Assembly (NCBI GenBank): GCA_016703545.1
Contig: JADJBX010000006.1
Location: forward strand, 186,001-250,000
Origin: Candidatus Amarobacillus elongatus
GTDB taxonomy: Bacteria; Chloroflexota; Dehalococcoidia; Tepidiformales; Tepidiformaceae
Direction of reading: 5' to 3'
DNA length: 64,000 nucleotides
Shown here: in pieces, positions 52,859-61,122 of the stretch
How positions within the stretch are numbered: position 1 is the first letter of the stretch
How the letters are laid out: each line of letters opens with the position of its first letter
The notes under the pieces: model-generated
Told to the model about the DNA's origin: nothing
Databases searched by the model: none
What the model saw: the letters and a program-made list of their open reading frames with translations, nothing else
Translations under genes and position numbers: made by a program

Positions 52859-53967
52859 ATGCGTGTCGGCACGGTGCGTGAACGAAAGGACGGCGAAGCG
52901 AGGGTCGGCCTGACCCCGGAGGGCGCCCATTCTCTCTCCCTGCGCGGCCACGAGGTCCTCGTCGAAACCGGCGCGGGCGCCGCCTCGGGCTACCCCGATG
53001 CCGCCTACGTGGCCTCCGGCGCCACCATCGCGCCCTCCGCGGAGGCGGTCTGGTCCTCCGCCGGCCTCGTCGTGAAGGTGAAGGAACCCGTCGAGAGCGA
53101 GTACCCGCTGCTCTCCCCGGCACGGCGCTCTTCACCTATCTCCACCTCGCCGCCGACCGTGACCTCACGGAGCGGCTGCTGGCCGCGGGCACGACGTCCC
53201 TGGCGTACGAACTGGTGCGCAAGCCGGACGGGACCATGCCGCTGCTCGCGCCCATGTCCCAGGTCGCCGGGCGGATGGCGGCCGAGATCGGCGCGTCGCT
53301 GCTGCGCCACCCCGGTCCCGGGCGGGGCAAGCTCATGGGCGGCGTCGCGGGCGTGCCACCCGGCCGGGCCGTCATCATCGGCTCCGGCACCGTCGCCACC
53401 GCCGCCGCGCGCGTGCTCATGGGGCTCGATGCGCGCGTCACCGTCATGTCCCGCGACCTCGCTCGTCTCGCCTACCTGCAGGAGCACTTTGGCGGCCGCA
53501 TCGCGACCCGCGTGTCCAACCCCCAGGCCGTCGCCGAGGAGGTGAACGGCGCCGACCTCGCCATCCTGTCCGTGCTCGTCCCCGGGGCCGCCGCGCCGCA
53601 CGTTCTCTCGCGCGAAATGGTGCGTTCGATGGGTCCCGGGGCCGTCATCGTCGACGTCTCCATCGACCAGGGTGGCGCCGCGGAAACCTCCCGCCCCACC
53701 TCCCACAGCGACCCCATCTACGTCGAGGAGGGCGTCGTCCACTACTGCGTCACGAACATGCCCGGCGCGGTCCCGCAGACGAGCACACAGGCACTCACCA
53801 GTGCCACCCTCCCGTACATCGAGGCACTCGCGGACTTCGGCATCGAGGACGCCATGCGACGCGACCGCGCCCTCGCCGAGTCGCTCAGCACCCACGCCGG
53901 GCGGCTCATTCGCGGCCCCGTCGCGGATGTCTTCGGGATGCAGGCGGCGCCCAACCCCTTCCTGTAG
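52859..53967 (+). pseudogene. ald: alanine dehydrogenase, single-base frameshift
   Basis: Residues before about 53115 (RVGTVRERKDGEARVGLTPE, LVVKVKEPVESEYPLL) read in one frame and the rest in another. One base is missing at the C4 run 53115-53118; an added C yields TLF-like TALFTYLHLAAD and a 369-aa protein. Downstream are MPLLAPMSQVAGRMA, VVIIGSGTVATAAARVLMGL-like NAD site (VIIGSGTVATAAARVL), VIVDVSIDQGG with the catalytic Asp, and HYCVTNMPGAVPQTSTQAL. The enzyme interconverts alanine and pyruvate with NADH. AGGAGG precedes the ATG. Both parts are well conserved, so a sequencing error or a recent mutation is likely. Confidence 0.82.
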
Positions 53968-53978
53968 CGCGCACGAAA

Positions 53979-54004
53979 AAGGGCGGGCCTAACGGCCCGC
54001 CCTT
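53979..54004. terminator. bidirectional terminator
   Basis: An 11-bp perfect stem (53979-53989 with 53994-54004), TAAC loop, AAAA before and CCCCCT after. It lies between the convergent ald and cupredoxin-CHRD genes. Confidence 0.75.
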
Positions 54005-54025
54005 CCCCCTCGTTTCGCCGCTGCT

Positions 54026-54955
54026 TTAGCGCCGGCCCCACCGCATCCACGCGCTCGCGCCGCCGGTCACGGCCACGGCCGCGATCACGGCGAGCAGCCC
54101 GTAGAAGGCCCAGTTCGAGCCGGTCGATTCGATGCCGCTACCGGTGGCCGGCGGCCGCGGGGCCGTCGTCGCCGGGATTTGCGCCCGCACTTCACCGCCG
54201 GGGTTGGTGATCGTGTGCACGTTCACGTACAGGTTCCCGGCCGCGAGCGCCGCCTGGAACCCCTTCATATCGCCGCGCAGCGGGCCGACCAGGTCGCCTT
54301 CGCGGATCGTCCCGGAGACGTCGAAGAAGTTCTGCCCGGCCGGGTTCGGCCCGAACAGGAACGCGACCACCGGGCCGTTCGTGCCCTTGCTGCCCTGGTG
54401 GATGTGGGCCATGGTCATGCCCACGCCCGCCGACTGGAGCTGGAAGCGCAGCGATGTCGCGTCGGCCGTCGCCGCGAACGTCGCGTTCGCCGGCGTCGTC
54501 ACGGCGGGCACCTCTTCGCCGCCGCTGAGCCGCAGGTTGATGGCCCCCTGCGCCACCGCCGCCGGCCGCGGGCTCGGCGCCCCCGTGGCATCACCGACGA
54601 GCACGACGCCGCGCATCGCCGGGTGGATGATGCAGAAGTACGGGTACGCCCCCGCCTTGTCGAACGTCACCGAGGCCGTTTCGCCCGCTCGGATGACCGG
54701 CGTGGTGAAGCCCGGGTACGCCTCCGAGGTGGCCGTGTGCGGCACCGCATCCTCGTTGTTCAGCCACCGCACCGTGTCTCCGACCTTGATCGTGACCGTC
54801 GCCGGGGCGAACTGGAAGTTCCGCATGTTGACCGTCGTCGTCGTGGCCGCGCTCGCTTCGCGCGGGGAGCCGGCCCCCGCGAACGCCACGAAGACGGCCA
54901 TCATCACGGCAAAGCCGGCCATCGCCAGCCGGGAACGTTCTCGCATCTGTCTCAT
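54026..54955 (-). CDS. exported cupredoxin plus CHRD-domain protein with C-terminal anchor
   Basis: Product of 309 aa. Order: signal peptide (AMAGFAVMMAVFVAFAGAG), a plastocyanin-like cupredoxin (VNMRNFQFAPATVTIKVGD, the copper His in VPHTATSE, and Cys-His-Met in YFCIIHPAMRG), a CHRD beta domain (INLRLSGGEEVPAVTTPANA, AHIHQGSKGTNGPVVAFLF, NLYVNVHTITNPGGEVRAQI), and a C-terminal span (WAFYGLLAVIAAVAVTG) with basic tail. The protein is anchored with both domains outside, and may handle copper electrons at the surface. The leader carries a palindrome and a hairpin. Confidence 0.85.
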   Translation of the reverse strand: MRQMRERSRLAMAGFAVMMAVFVAFAGAGSPREASAATTTTVNMRNFQFAPATVTIKVGDTVRWLNNEDAVPHTATSEAYPGFTTPVIRAGETASVTFDKAGAYPYFCIIHPAMRGVVLVGDATGAPSPRPAAVAQGAINLRLSGGEEVPAVTTPANATFAATADATSLRFQLQSAGVGMTMAHIHQGSKGTNGPVVAFLFGPNPAGQNFFDVSGTIREGDLVGPLRGDMKGFQAALAAGNLYVNVHTITNPGGEVRAQIPATTAPRPPATGSGIESTGSNWAFYGLLAVIAAVAVTGGASAWMRWGRR

Positions 54956-54962
54956 CCTTTTC

Positions 54963-54990
54963 GTTGATCGATCAACGGCCTGAAAGGCCG
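54963..54990 (-). promoter_or_regulatory. palindrome and hairpin in the cupredoxin-CHRD leader
   Basis: Perfect 14-bp palindrome GTTGATCGATCAAC (54963-54976) followed by a second inverted repeat CGGCC-TGAAA-GGCCG (54976-54990). Both lie just upstream of the ATG on the minus strand, after a -10-like TATTGT. Possible repressor site or leader structure. Confidence 0.45.
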
Positions 54991-55153
54991 CTCCTCACAA
55001 TACGTATGCTTCCTACCCGAGGGATTCCCCCTATCAGGCTACCAGCCTGTGTTGCGAAAGCGTTATGGGCGGCACCTTTACGCTTTCTATCTCTTTCCCG
55101 CGCGCTGCCGTTCGGGTCGCGCCTCCCGTCCGCCGGGCCCACCATCGAAGGCA

Positions 55154-56251
55154 GTGACCACCCTCGCCCCTGCGCCGGCCGCGCGCCGTCTCCCCGAATT
55201 CGATGTGCTGCGCGGACTCGCCATCGTGTTCGTGGTGTACCTGCACGCCTACTTCCGCCCCTGGGATGTCACCCCCAACCGGCACAAGGTGGCGATGCAC
55301 GTCATCCACCTCGCCGCCCACGCCGCCGTCCCCGCGTTCCTCTTCATGAGCGGCTACCTGCTTGGCCGCGAACGGCGCCGTTGCTTCGCCGGCTTCATCG
55401 CACGCAAGGCGTATCGCGTCGGCCTGCCCGTCGCGCTCTGGATGACGCTCGCGCTCGCGTACCGTGCCTGGCACGAGGACACCCCATTCCGCGACCTCCT
55501 CGCCGCCTACGCGAAGTTCGACATCAGCGGCCAGTACTACTACGTGCTCGTCCTGCTGGTGTTCTACGTGGCGCTCTATCCTGTGCGCGCCCTTGGCGCA
55601 CGCGCGCTGGCTTTCGCGGCCGCGGGCGCGTTCGCCATCAACCTCGCCACCATCGCGTGGTACCAGTGGACCATTGCCCGCGATGGCCTCGGCGGCGAGT
55701 TCGCCATCTGGGCCTACCGCAACCCCCTGGTGTGGATCGCCTTCCCCGTCGCGGGCCTCTGGGCGGCGACCCTCGCGGACCCCATCGCTCTCGCCCGCCG
55801 CGCCGCGTGGCCGGCGCTCGCCGCCATGGCCGCCCTCATGGCCTTCTACCTCTACCGCGGCGAAGATGACCACGCCTACCCGGTGAGCTACTTCAGCGTC
55901 GTGGTCTTCCTCTTTAGCTGTTGCACCATCCCCGCCGCACTCGCGGGGATCGCCGCCGGCCTGCCCCGCCGGCCGTTCGCCTTCTTGCACCCCATCGGCC
56001 GCCTGGGGCAGTACGCCTTTGCCATCTACCTCGTCCACATGCCCTTCTTCGTCGGCTACGTCACCGAACGGTTCGTCTCGGACAGCTCCGTCCGCGACGA
56101 CTACTGGCGGCTCATGAACGCCATCTTCCTTACCGGGTTCGTCACGTCGTTCGCGGCCGTGTGGGTGGCCGCGCGCCTGCTCGGGCCGCTCGCCGGTCCC
56201 CTCCTTGGGGTCGAACGCACCCCCGATGACCCGCCGCCCGGCGCCGCCTGA
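55154..56251 (+). CDS. acyltransferase 3 family membrane protein
   Basis: Product of about 365 aa with about ten hydrophobic segments. The N-terminus RLPEFDVLRGLAIVFVVYLH holds the R/H dyad region of acyltransferase family 3, and HAAVPAFLFMSGYLLGRERR matches the next family motif. These proteins O-acylate glycans or lipids, such as peptidoglycan or surface polysaccharide. GTG 55154 was chosen because the family motif starts right after; an in-frame TTG at 55049 would add about 35 low-complexity residues. The 198-bp gap upstream contains only the cupredoxin promoter region. Confidence 0.82.
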   Translation: MTTLAPAPAARRLPEFDVLRGLAIVFVVYLHAYFRPWDVTPNRHKVAMHVIHLAAHAAVPAFLFMSGYLLGRERRRCFAGFIARKAYRVGLPVALWMTLALAYRAWHEDTPFRDLLAAYAKFDISGQYYYVLVLLVFYVALYPVRALGARALAFAAAGAFAINLATIAWYQWTIARDGLGGEFAIWAYRNPLVWIAFPVAGLWAATLADPIALARRAAWPALAAMAALMAFYLYRGEDDHAYPVSYFSVVVFLFSCCTIPAALAGIAAGLPRRPFAFLHPIGRLGQYAFAIYLVHMPFFVGYVTERFVSDSSVRDDYWRLMNAIFLTGFVTSFAAVWVAARLLGPLAGPLLGVERTPDDPPPGAA

Positions 56252-56307
56252 CGCCCGGCCAGTTCCACCGCGCATAATGGTGCGAACCCTTCCCCCCGGA
56301 GACCCCC

Positions 56308-56862
56308 GTGGCCGACTGGTACGACTCCATCGACGACACCCGCCGCGCGTTCATCGAACGCCAGCCGCTTTTCTTCGTCGCCACCGCCTCCAGCGACCCG
56401 GCGGGCACGGTCAACCTCTCCCCGAAGGGTCAGACCCTCTGCCGCGTGCTTGGCCCGAACCTCGTGGGCTGGCTCGATTACCCCGGCAGCGGGAACGAAA
56501 CGGCCGCCCACACCCGGGACAACAGCCGCATCACCGTCATGTTCTGCAGCTTCGACCGCACCCCCGGCATCCTCCGCCTCTACGGTCAGGGGCGCGCCGT
56601 CGGCCTCGATTCGCCCGAGCTCGCCGCGCACCGCAAGGCGTTCGAAGCCGACTTCCACCCCTACGTCCGGCAGGCGTTCTTCGTCGATGTCGATCGCGTC
56701 CAGACCTCGTGCGGCTACGCGGTGCCGCTCATGGAGTTCGTGGAGGAGCGGGACACGCTCGACCGCTGGTGCGAAAACCGCCTGCAGCCCCGGGACGTGG
56801 TCGCGGGGCTGCCCGCCCCCGGCCCCCTCCTCCGCCGCGACGGGAGTGTGTTCGGCGCCTGA
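56308..56862 (+). CDS. pyridoxamine 5'-phosphate oxidase family protein
   Basis: Product of 184 aa. Seen: RAFIERQPLFFVATASSDPAGT, VNLSPKGQTLCRVLGPN, RDNSRITVMFCSFDRTPGIL and LRLYGQGRAV, the split-barrel FMN or F420-binding fold of the PPOX superfamily. Length and motifs fit a flavin or F420-dependent oxidoreductase; true PdxH is unlikely because the PLP-binding tail is absent. GTG 56308 has GGAGA upstream. Confidence 0.85.
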   Translation: MADWYDSIDDTRRAFIERQPLFFVATASSDPAGTVNLSPKGQTLCRVLGPNLVGWLDYPGSGNETAAHTRDNSRITVMFCSFDRTPGILRLYGQGRAVGLDSPELAAHRKAFEADFHPYVRQAFFVDVDRVQTSCGYAVPLMEFVEERDTLDRWCENRLQPRDVVAGLPAPGPLLRRDGSVFGA

Positions 56863-56920
56863 CGCGCCATAAGGTGTTTCGCCCATCGCCCGTCCCCGGC
56901 GGCGCCGCTACAGTGGCGCG

Positions 56921-57924
56921 GTGACATCGACCGCGTCGCCTGGCCGCGAAATGGGGAGCCACGCCGTTGGCTCCGTGCTCGTCTTTGTCTCGCTCGCGGG
57001 CGCGGTCTGCGGCATCAGCCTGCTGTTCCTCGGCTCGCGCGCGGTGATGGACATCGGCGGCAGCTGCGCCGAGGGCGGACCCTATGTCTCCGCCAACCCC
57101 TGCCCGGATGGCGTGCCGCTCGCCGTCTTCGGCGGCGTGTGGGGCGGCGTCATCTTCACGGCCATCTACGCCTGGCAGACGCTGAGCCGCCACATCCCCG
57201 GCTTCCTTGCGCTCGGATGGCCGGCGCTCTTCCTCAGCCTCGGCTGGAACTTCCTCGAATCCGGGCTCGACCAGCCGGGGCCGGGGCAGGGGGTCGAATA
57301 CGGCTTCCTGGTCTGCGCAATCCTGTTCGGGCTCATGGGCGGCGTGCCGCTCTTGCTCTTCCTGCGCGAAATCGTGGCGAGCCTGCTGCCGTTCGGCCAC
57401 GCGCCGCCCCCGCGTCCGGCCCCGGCCGGCCGCGCCGCCGCCGCCATGGCCGTCGCCCTGCCCGGCGTTCGCCGCCCTCGCTCCGCGAGCGATGGGCCGG
57501 TCGCCCCCGCCTACGCCCACCCGTCTCCGCCGTCACCGGCGCCCCCCACGGCCTCGCCCCTGCCCGCGCTCGCCGCGCTCGCGGCGCGCGTTGCCCCGTG
57601 CCGTATCCGCCGCCCGAGAGCGAGCCCACGTCCGCCTTCGCGTCACCGTCGCCCTCGCCCCGGGACGAGCCGCCGCCGGCTGCGCCCCCACCGCCCGCGC
57701 CCCGCCGCGATCCCCGGCTCGAGCTCCACCCCACCTTCCCGCCCGGCTCACCCCTGGCCATGGCCGATGCCGTGGAAGCGGCCATGGCGGCACGCAGGGC
57801 GTACGAAGGCGACTCGATCGTCACGGCCCTCGAGCGGCTGGCCGCGCTGCACGATTCCGGCGCGCTCACCGACGAGGAGTTCGCCATCGCGAAGGAGCGC
57901 CTGTTGCTGGGGGACGAGGATTGA
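56921..57924 (+). pseudogene. multi-span membrane protein with SHOCT tail, single-base frameshift
   Basis: The first part (VGSVLVFVSLAGAVCGISLLF; PALFLSLGWNFLESG; FLVCAILFGLMGGVPLLLFL) has four hydrophobic segments in one frame. The last part, in another frame, ends in a SHOCT domain (IVTALERLAALHDSGALTDE, EFAIAKERLLLG). The switch lies near the C4 run 57594-57597; adding one C gives a single 334-aa protein. A Pro-rich linker spans the region, making a shift hard to notice. The SHOCT tail often binds oligomers. GTG 56921 has TACAGT ending 6 nt upstream, a leaderless layout. Confidence 0.65.
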
Positions 57925-58019
57925 GCACGGCCGCGCGCTGGTACTGGTTGCTGCTTCAAGTCGGGGCCATCGCCACGGGCATCTGGCTTGCCCGCGCCAT
58001 CTGGCACGCCATCAGCTGA
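57921..58019 (+). CDS. 32-residue single-span membrane protein
   Basis: TTG start at 57921 overlaps the stop of the SHOCT gene (TTGA) and gives a 32-aa product: a short basic N-terminus (STAARW), then one hydrophobic helix (YWLLLQVGAIATGIWLA) and a short tail. GGGGGACGAGG lies a few nt upstream. A strong terminator follows within 20 nt. It may be a subunit or regulator of the upstream membrane protein. It is too small to identify by family. Confidence 0.5.
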   Translation: MSTAARWYWLLLQVGAIATGIWLARAIWHAIS

Positions 58020-58037
58020 CTGCCCGATTCCGAACAC

Positions 58038-58073
58038 GACGAAGCGGCCCCTCGCGAGAGGGGCCGCTTCGTC
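58038..58073. terminator. bidirectional terminator
   Basis: A 16-bp stem (58038-58053 with 58058-58073) with GCGA loop, the strongest hairpin in the window, between the SHOCT/small-peptide genes and the convergent thiolase-like gene. Confidence 0.8.
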
Positions 58074-58093
58074 ATGTGCCCGGGTGGGCGGCG

Positions 58094-59299
58094 TTAGTCC
58101 GCGACGAGGACCAGCGTGCCGGTGGTCGAAAGCGAACCGCCGGTGCCGTTCACGACGCACGAGCGCGCGCTCGTCTGCTTGCCCGGCAGGCCGTTGACGC
58201 CGTCCTCGGCCGTGCCGCTGAGCTGGCGATACGCCTCGACCAGCAGCTGCATGCCGTACATGCCGCTGTGGTTGAACGAAAGGCCGCCGCCGTTGGTGTT
58301 GATCGGGAAGCTGCCGCCCGGGGCCGCCTTCCCGCTCTTCCAGAGCGTGAAGCCTTCGCCCTTCGGCGCCAGGCCGAGCATCTCGGCCGTGATCCCCGCC
58401 GTCACCGTGAACGAGTCGTAGATCATGGCCATTTCCATGTCTTCCGGGCCCATGCCCGCCATGCGGTAGGCCGTCGCGGCCGAGGCCGCCGCCGAGGTGG
58501 CCGTGAAGTCACCCATCTCCAGCATGTTCGAATGGCTCATGTTCTCGCCTGCGCCCGCGATCCAGACCGGCTTCGTCGGCAGGCTCTTCGCGATTTCCGG
58601 GCTCGTGATCAGCACCGCTCCGCCGTAGTCCGTCACCAGGCAGACGTGGAGCAGCGTGAGCGGCCACGAAATCATCCGCGACTTCTGCACCGTCTCGACC
58701 GTGATCGGGCCGCCCTCGGGATGCGTCTCCTTCGAGTGCATCACCGCGCGCGGGTTCAGCGTCGCCCACTGGCGGGTGGCGACGGCGATCTCGGCGAAGT
58801 CCGCCGGCGTCGTGCCGTAGCGGTGCATGTGCCGCGTCATCGCGTGCGAGTAGTTCGAGGGCGCGCCCGTGACGCCGTAGGGGTTGCTGTACAGCGAACC
58901 CGGGTCCCACGGATCGGCGCCGCGGGCGCGGCCCGTGCCGCGGCCGCCCGTCGCCCGCTGCGAGTAGCCGTTCTCGCCGTGCGTCACCAGCGCGACATCG
59001 ATGATGCCCGCATGGATCGCCGCGAGCGCGTGGTGCACGTGCATTTCGAACGAGCAGCCGCCCACGGCCGTCGTGTCGATGTAGTCCGGGTGCAGGCCGA
59101 GGTGCTCGGCGATCTGCGAGGACCAACCGGCCCCGAACACGCCGTTGATGCGCGAAATCGGGATCCCCGTCTGGTTGCTGACGTTCTTGATCGCCTCCAT
59201 ATGGAGCTGAAGGGCGGTCTTCGGCGTCTTCGGATAGCCAATCTCATTGGCCTCGGCCGCACCGACGATGGCGGCCGCGCGCGAAAGTTCTCCAGGCAT
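58094..59299 (-). CDS. SCP2-like thiolase homologue (Ltp2/aldolase-like)
   Basis: Product of 401 aa. The fold is thiolase-like and GGCSFEMHVHHALAAI holds a Cys at the nucleophile region, but the family's GHPxG general-base motif is replaced by NTNGGGLSFNHSGMYGM. This pattern is typical of Ltp2-type retro-aldolases and other non-thiolase SCP2-like enzymes that pair with DUF35 OB-fold proteins. The next upstream gene is such a DUF35 protein (9-nt gap), strengthening the case. The likely role is C-C cleavage of an acyl-CoA, such as a sterol-side-chain or branched acid; substrate unproven. Confidence 0.85.
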   Translation of the reverse strand: MPGELSRAAAIVGAAEANEIGYPKTPKTALQLHMEAIKNVSNQTGIPISRINGVFGAGWSSQIAEHLGLHPDYIDTTAVGGCSFEMHVHHALAAIHAGIIDVALVTHGENGYSQRATGGRGTGRARGADPWDPGSLYSNPYGVTGAPSNYSHAMTRHMHRYGTTPADFAEIAVATRQWATLNPRAVMHSKETHPEGGPITVETVQKSRMISWPLTLLHVCLVTDYGGAVLITSPEIAKSLPTKPVWIAGAGENMSHSNMLEMGDFTATSAAASAATAYRMAGMGPEDMEMAMIYDSFTVTAGITAEMLGLAPKGEGFTLWKSGKAAPGGSFPINTNGGGLSFNHSGMYGMQLLVEAYRQLSGTAEDGVNGLPGKQTSARSCVVNGTGGSLSTTGTLVLVAD

Positions 59300-59308
59300 T
59301 GCTCTCTC

Positions 59309-59722
59309 CTACTCGGCCACGCGCCAGAACGCGATGCTCACGTCGTCGGTCGCAGCCTCGAACTCGACGCGCACCTTCGAGCCGATCTTGATCGACTCCG
59401 GCTTCGTCGGGTCCACACCGCGCAGCACGGTGAACATGCGGTCGCCCTCGACGAGGTCGATGTACGCGGTCACGAAGGGAGCTTCCTCCGCCCAGCCGCC
59501 CATCGCACGGTGCTGCACCGCGAAGGTGTGGATGTACCCTTCGCCGCTGCCTTCCACCCATTCGATGTTGTCCGAGTGGCAGGAGGGGCAGATGTGCCGC
59601 GGGTACCAGTGCACCCGGCTGCAATCGACGCAGCGCGGGAGCATGAGCTTGCCCGCCTTCGCGCCGTCCCAGAACGGCTTGCCCAGCGGATCGGGCTCCG
59701 GGATTGGCTTGTTGTAGGCCAT
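59309..59722 (-). CDS. DUF35 OB-fold/zinc-ribbon partner protein
   Basis: Product of 137 aa. Seen: a zinc ribbon (LPRCVDCSRVHWYPRHICPSCHS, Cys-x2-Cys twice) and a C-terminal OB-fold (GYIHTFAVQHRAMGGWAEEA, GDRMFTVLRGVDPTKP). DUF35 proteins make obligate complexes with SCP2-like thiolases or aldolases, as in Ltp2-ChsH2. ATG 59722 was chosen because AAAGG lies 7 nt upstream; an in-frame GTG at 59737 has none. It sits immediately upstream of the partner gene. Confidence 0.88.
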   Translation of the reverse strand: MAYNKPIPEPDPLGKPFWDGAKAGKLMLPRCVDCSRVHWYPRHICPSCHSDNIEWVEGSGEGYIHTFAVQHRAMGGWAEEAPFVTAYIDLVEGDRMFTVLRGVDPTKPESIKIGSKVRVEFEAATDDVSIAFWRVAE

Positions 59723-59853
59723 GGTTTCGCCTTTCACATAGAGGTCGACAGGCGGCTGCGAACCAGTGCCGCACCGCCCAAAGTGCAGTCAGGGACTATA
59801 CCTGCCATCGCTCTTGGGAGAAAACGAACGTCCTAACGCCCCCACAACGCAGA

Positions 59854-59876
59854 AGCCCGGGCCAAAGGCCCGGGCT
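59854..59876. terminator. terminator hairpin
   Basis: A 10-bp perfect stem (59854-59863 with 59867-59876) and AAA loop. It follows the acyl-CoA dehydrogenase stop in the minus direction; between them lies a pyrimidine-only tract (59893-59916). Confidence 0.65.
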
Positions 59877-59914
59877 CCCACATCTTCTCTCGTTTCTCTT
59901 TTCTCTCTTCTCTC

Positions 59915-61084
59915 TTACGCCCTCGGCAGCCCCAGCCCCCGCGTCGCGATGATGTTCCGCTGAATCTCGCTCGTCCCGCCCTCGATCGTGTTCGCCGTCG
60001 AGCGCAGGTAGCCATAGCGGATGCGGCCGTTCAGCGGCGCGTTTTCGCCCGCCATCTGCCCGTACAGGCCGAGCATGCGCATCCCCGTGCGGTTGATGCG
60101 CTGGTTCAGCTCCGTGCCGTAGAGCTTCGCCACGCTCGCCTCGTGCCCCGGCGCGATCCCTTCCTTCGCCTGGATCGAGACAATCTTGTAGCTCATCAGC
60201 GTCGCCACGCCCGCCTCGATGTACCGGTCCACGAGCTCCGTCTTCACCCCCGCCAGGTGGTCCAGCGTGCTCTGCCCGTCCGCCCGGTGCTCCCGCGCGA
60301 ACGCCACCAGGTCCTCGACGTTCTGGCGCGCGCCCACCGCCGATCCGATGTTCGATCGCTCGAAGCTCAGCGTCGTCTGCGCGAGGTACCAGCCCCGGTT
60401 CTCCTCGCCGATGATGTTCGCCTTCGGCACGCGCACGTCCTCGAAGAACACCTCGTTGAACTCGTGCGTGTAGGCCGCGTTGATCAGCGGCCGCACCGTC
60501 AGACCCGGCGACTTCATGTCCACGATGAAGTACGTGATGCCGCGATGCTTCGGCGCATCCGGGTCCGTGCGCGCGAGCAGGATCATCCACTTCGCGCGGT
60601 GCCCGCCCGAGGTCCAGATCTTCTGGCCGTTCACCACGAAGTCGTCCCCGTCGCGGATGGCGCGGGTCTGCAGGGCCGCAAGGTCGGAACCCGCGCCGGG
60701 CTCGCTGTACCCCTGGCACCAGCTGACTTCGCCCTCGAGGATCTCGGGCAGGAACTTCTGCTTCTGCTCCTCCGTGCCATGCACGATGAGCGTCGGGCCC
60801 GCGAACCCCGTGGCGATGCCGCCCGGTCGCGGCACGCGCGCTTCAGCCAGCTCCGTGTTGAAGATGAACTGCTGCATGACGCTCATGCCCGCGCCGCCGT
60901 ACTCCACCGGCCACGCCGGGGCGATCCAGCGCCGCGCCGCGAGCTTCTTGAACCACTCCCGCGTCGAGCTGCCGCCCGCCCAGCCTTCCGCGTTTCGCGG
61001 CGTGTTCTTCGGCGCTTCCGCGTCGATGAACGCCTTGATCTCCGCGCGAAATGCAGCCTCTTCCGGGTCGTCGTTAAAATTCAT
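59915..61084 (-). CDS. acyl-CoA dehydrogenase
   Basis: Product of 389 aa. Seen: WPVEYGGAGMSVMQQFIFNTE, QGYSEPGAGSDLAALQTRAI, VVNGQKIWTSGGHRAKWMIL, and NTIEGGTSEIQRNIIATRGL. The conserved FAD and substrate loops are intact. It resembles the dehydrogenase at 38075. It dehydrogenates an acyl-CoA in beta-oxidation or side-chain cleavage. ATG 61084 was chosen; GGAGAGAG lies upstream. The thiolase-like/DUF35 pair lies downstream on the same strand, separated by a terminator and about 190 bp, so it may be regulated separately. Confidence 0.91.
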   Translation of the reverse strand: MNFNDDPEEAAFRAEIKAFIDAEAPKNTPRNAEGWAGGSSTREWFKKLAARRWIAPAWPVEYGGAGMSVMQQFIFNTELAEARVPRPGGIATGFAGPTLIVHGTEEQKQKFLPEILEGEVSWCQGYSEPGAGSDLAALQTRAIRDGDDFVVNGQKIWTSGGHRAKWMILLARTDPDAPKHRGITYFIVDMKSPGLTVRPLINAAYTHEFNEVFFEDVRVPKANIIGEENRGWYLAQTTLSFERSNIGSAVGARQNVEDLVAFAREHRADGQSTLDHLAGVKTELVDRYIEAGVATLMSYKIVSIQAKEGIAPGHEASVAKLYGTELNQRINRTGMRMLGLYGQMAGENAPLNGRIRYGYLRSTANTIEGGTSEIQRNIIATRGLGLPRA

Positions 61085-61122
61085 GGAGGACTCTCTCTCC
61101 AGCTTCCGTGATACGGACGAGT

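Noticed and set aside
58094..59836. Continuation of the plus-strand frame from 56921 across the thiolase region
   Set aside because: It runs antisense to the thiolase-like and DUF35 genes, is Arg/His-rich and has no domain; the genuine coding part ends in another frame at the SHOCT domain.
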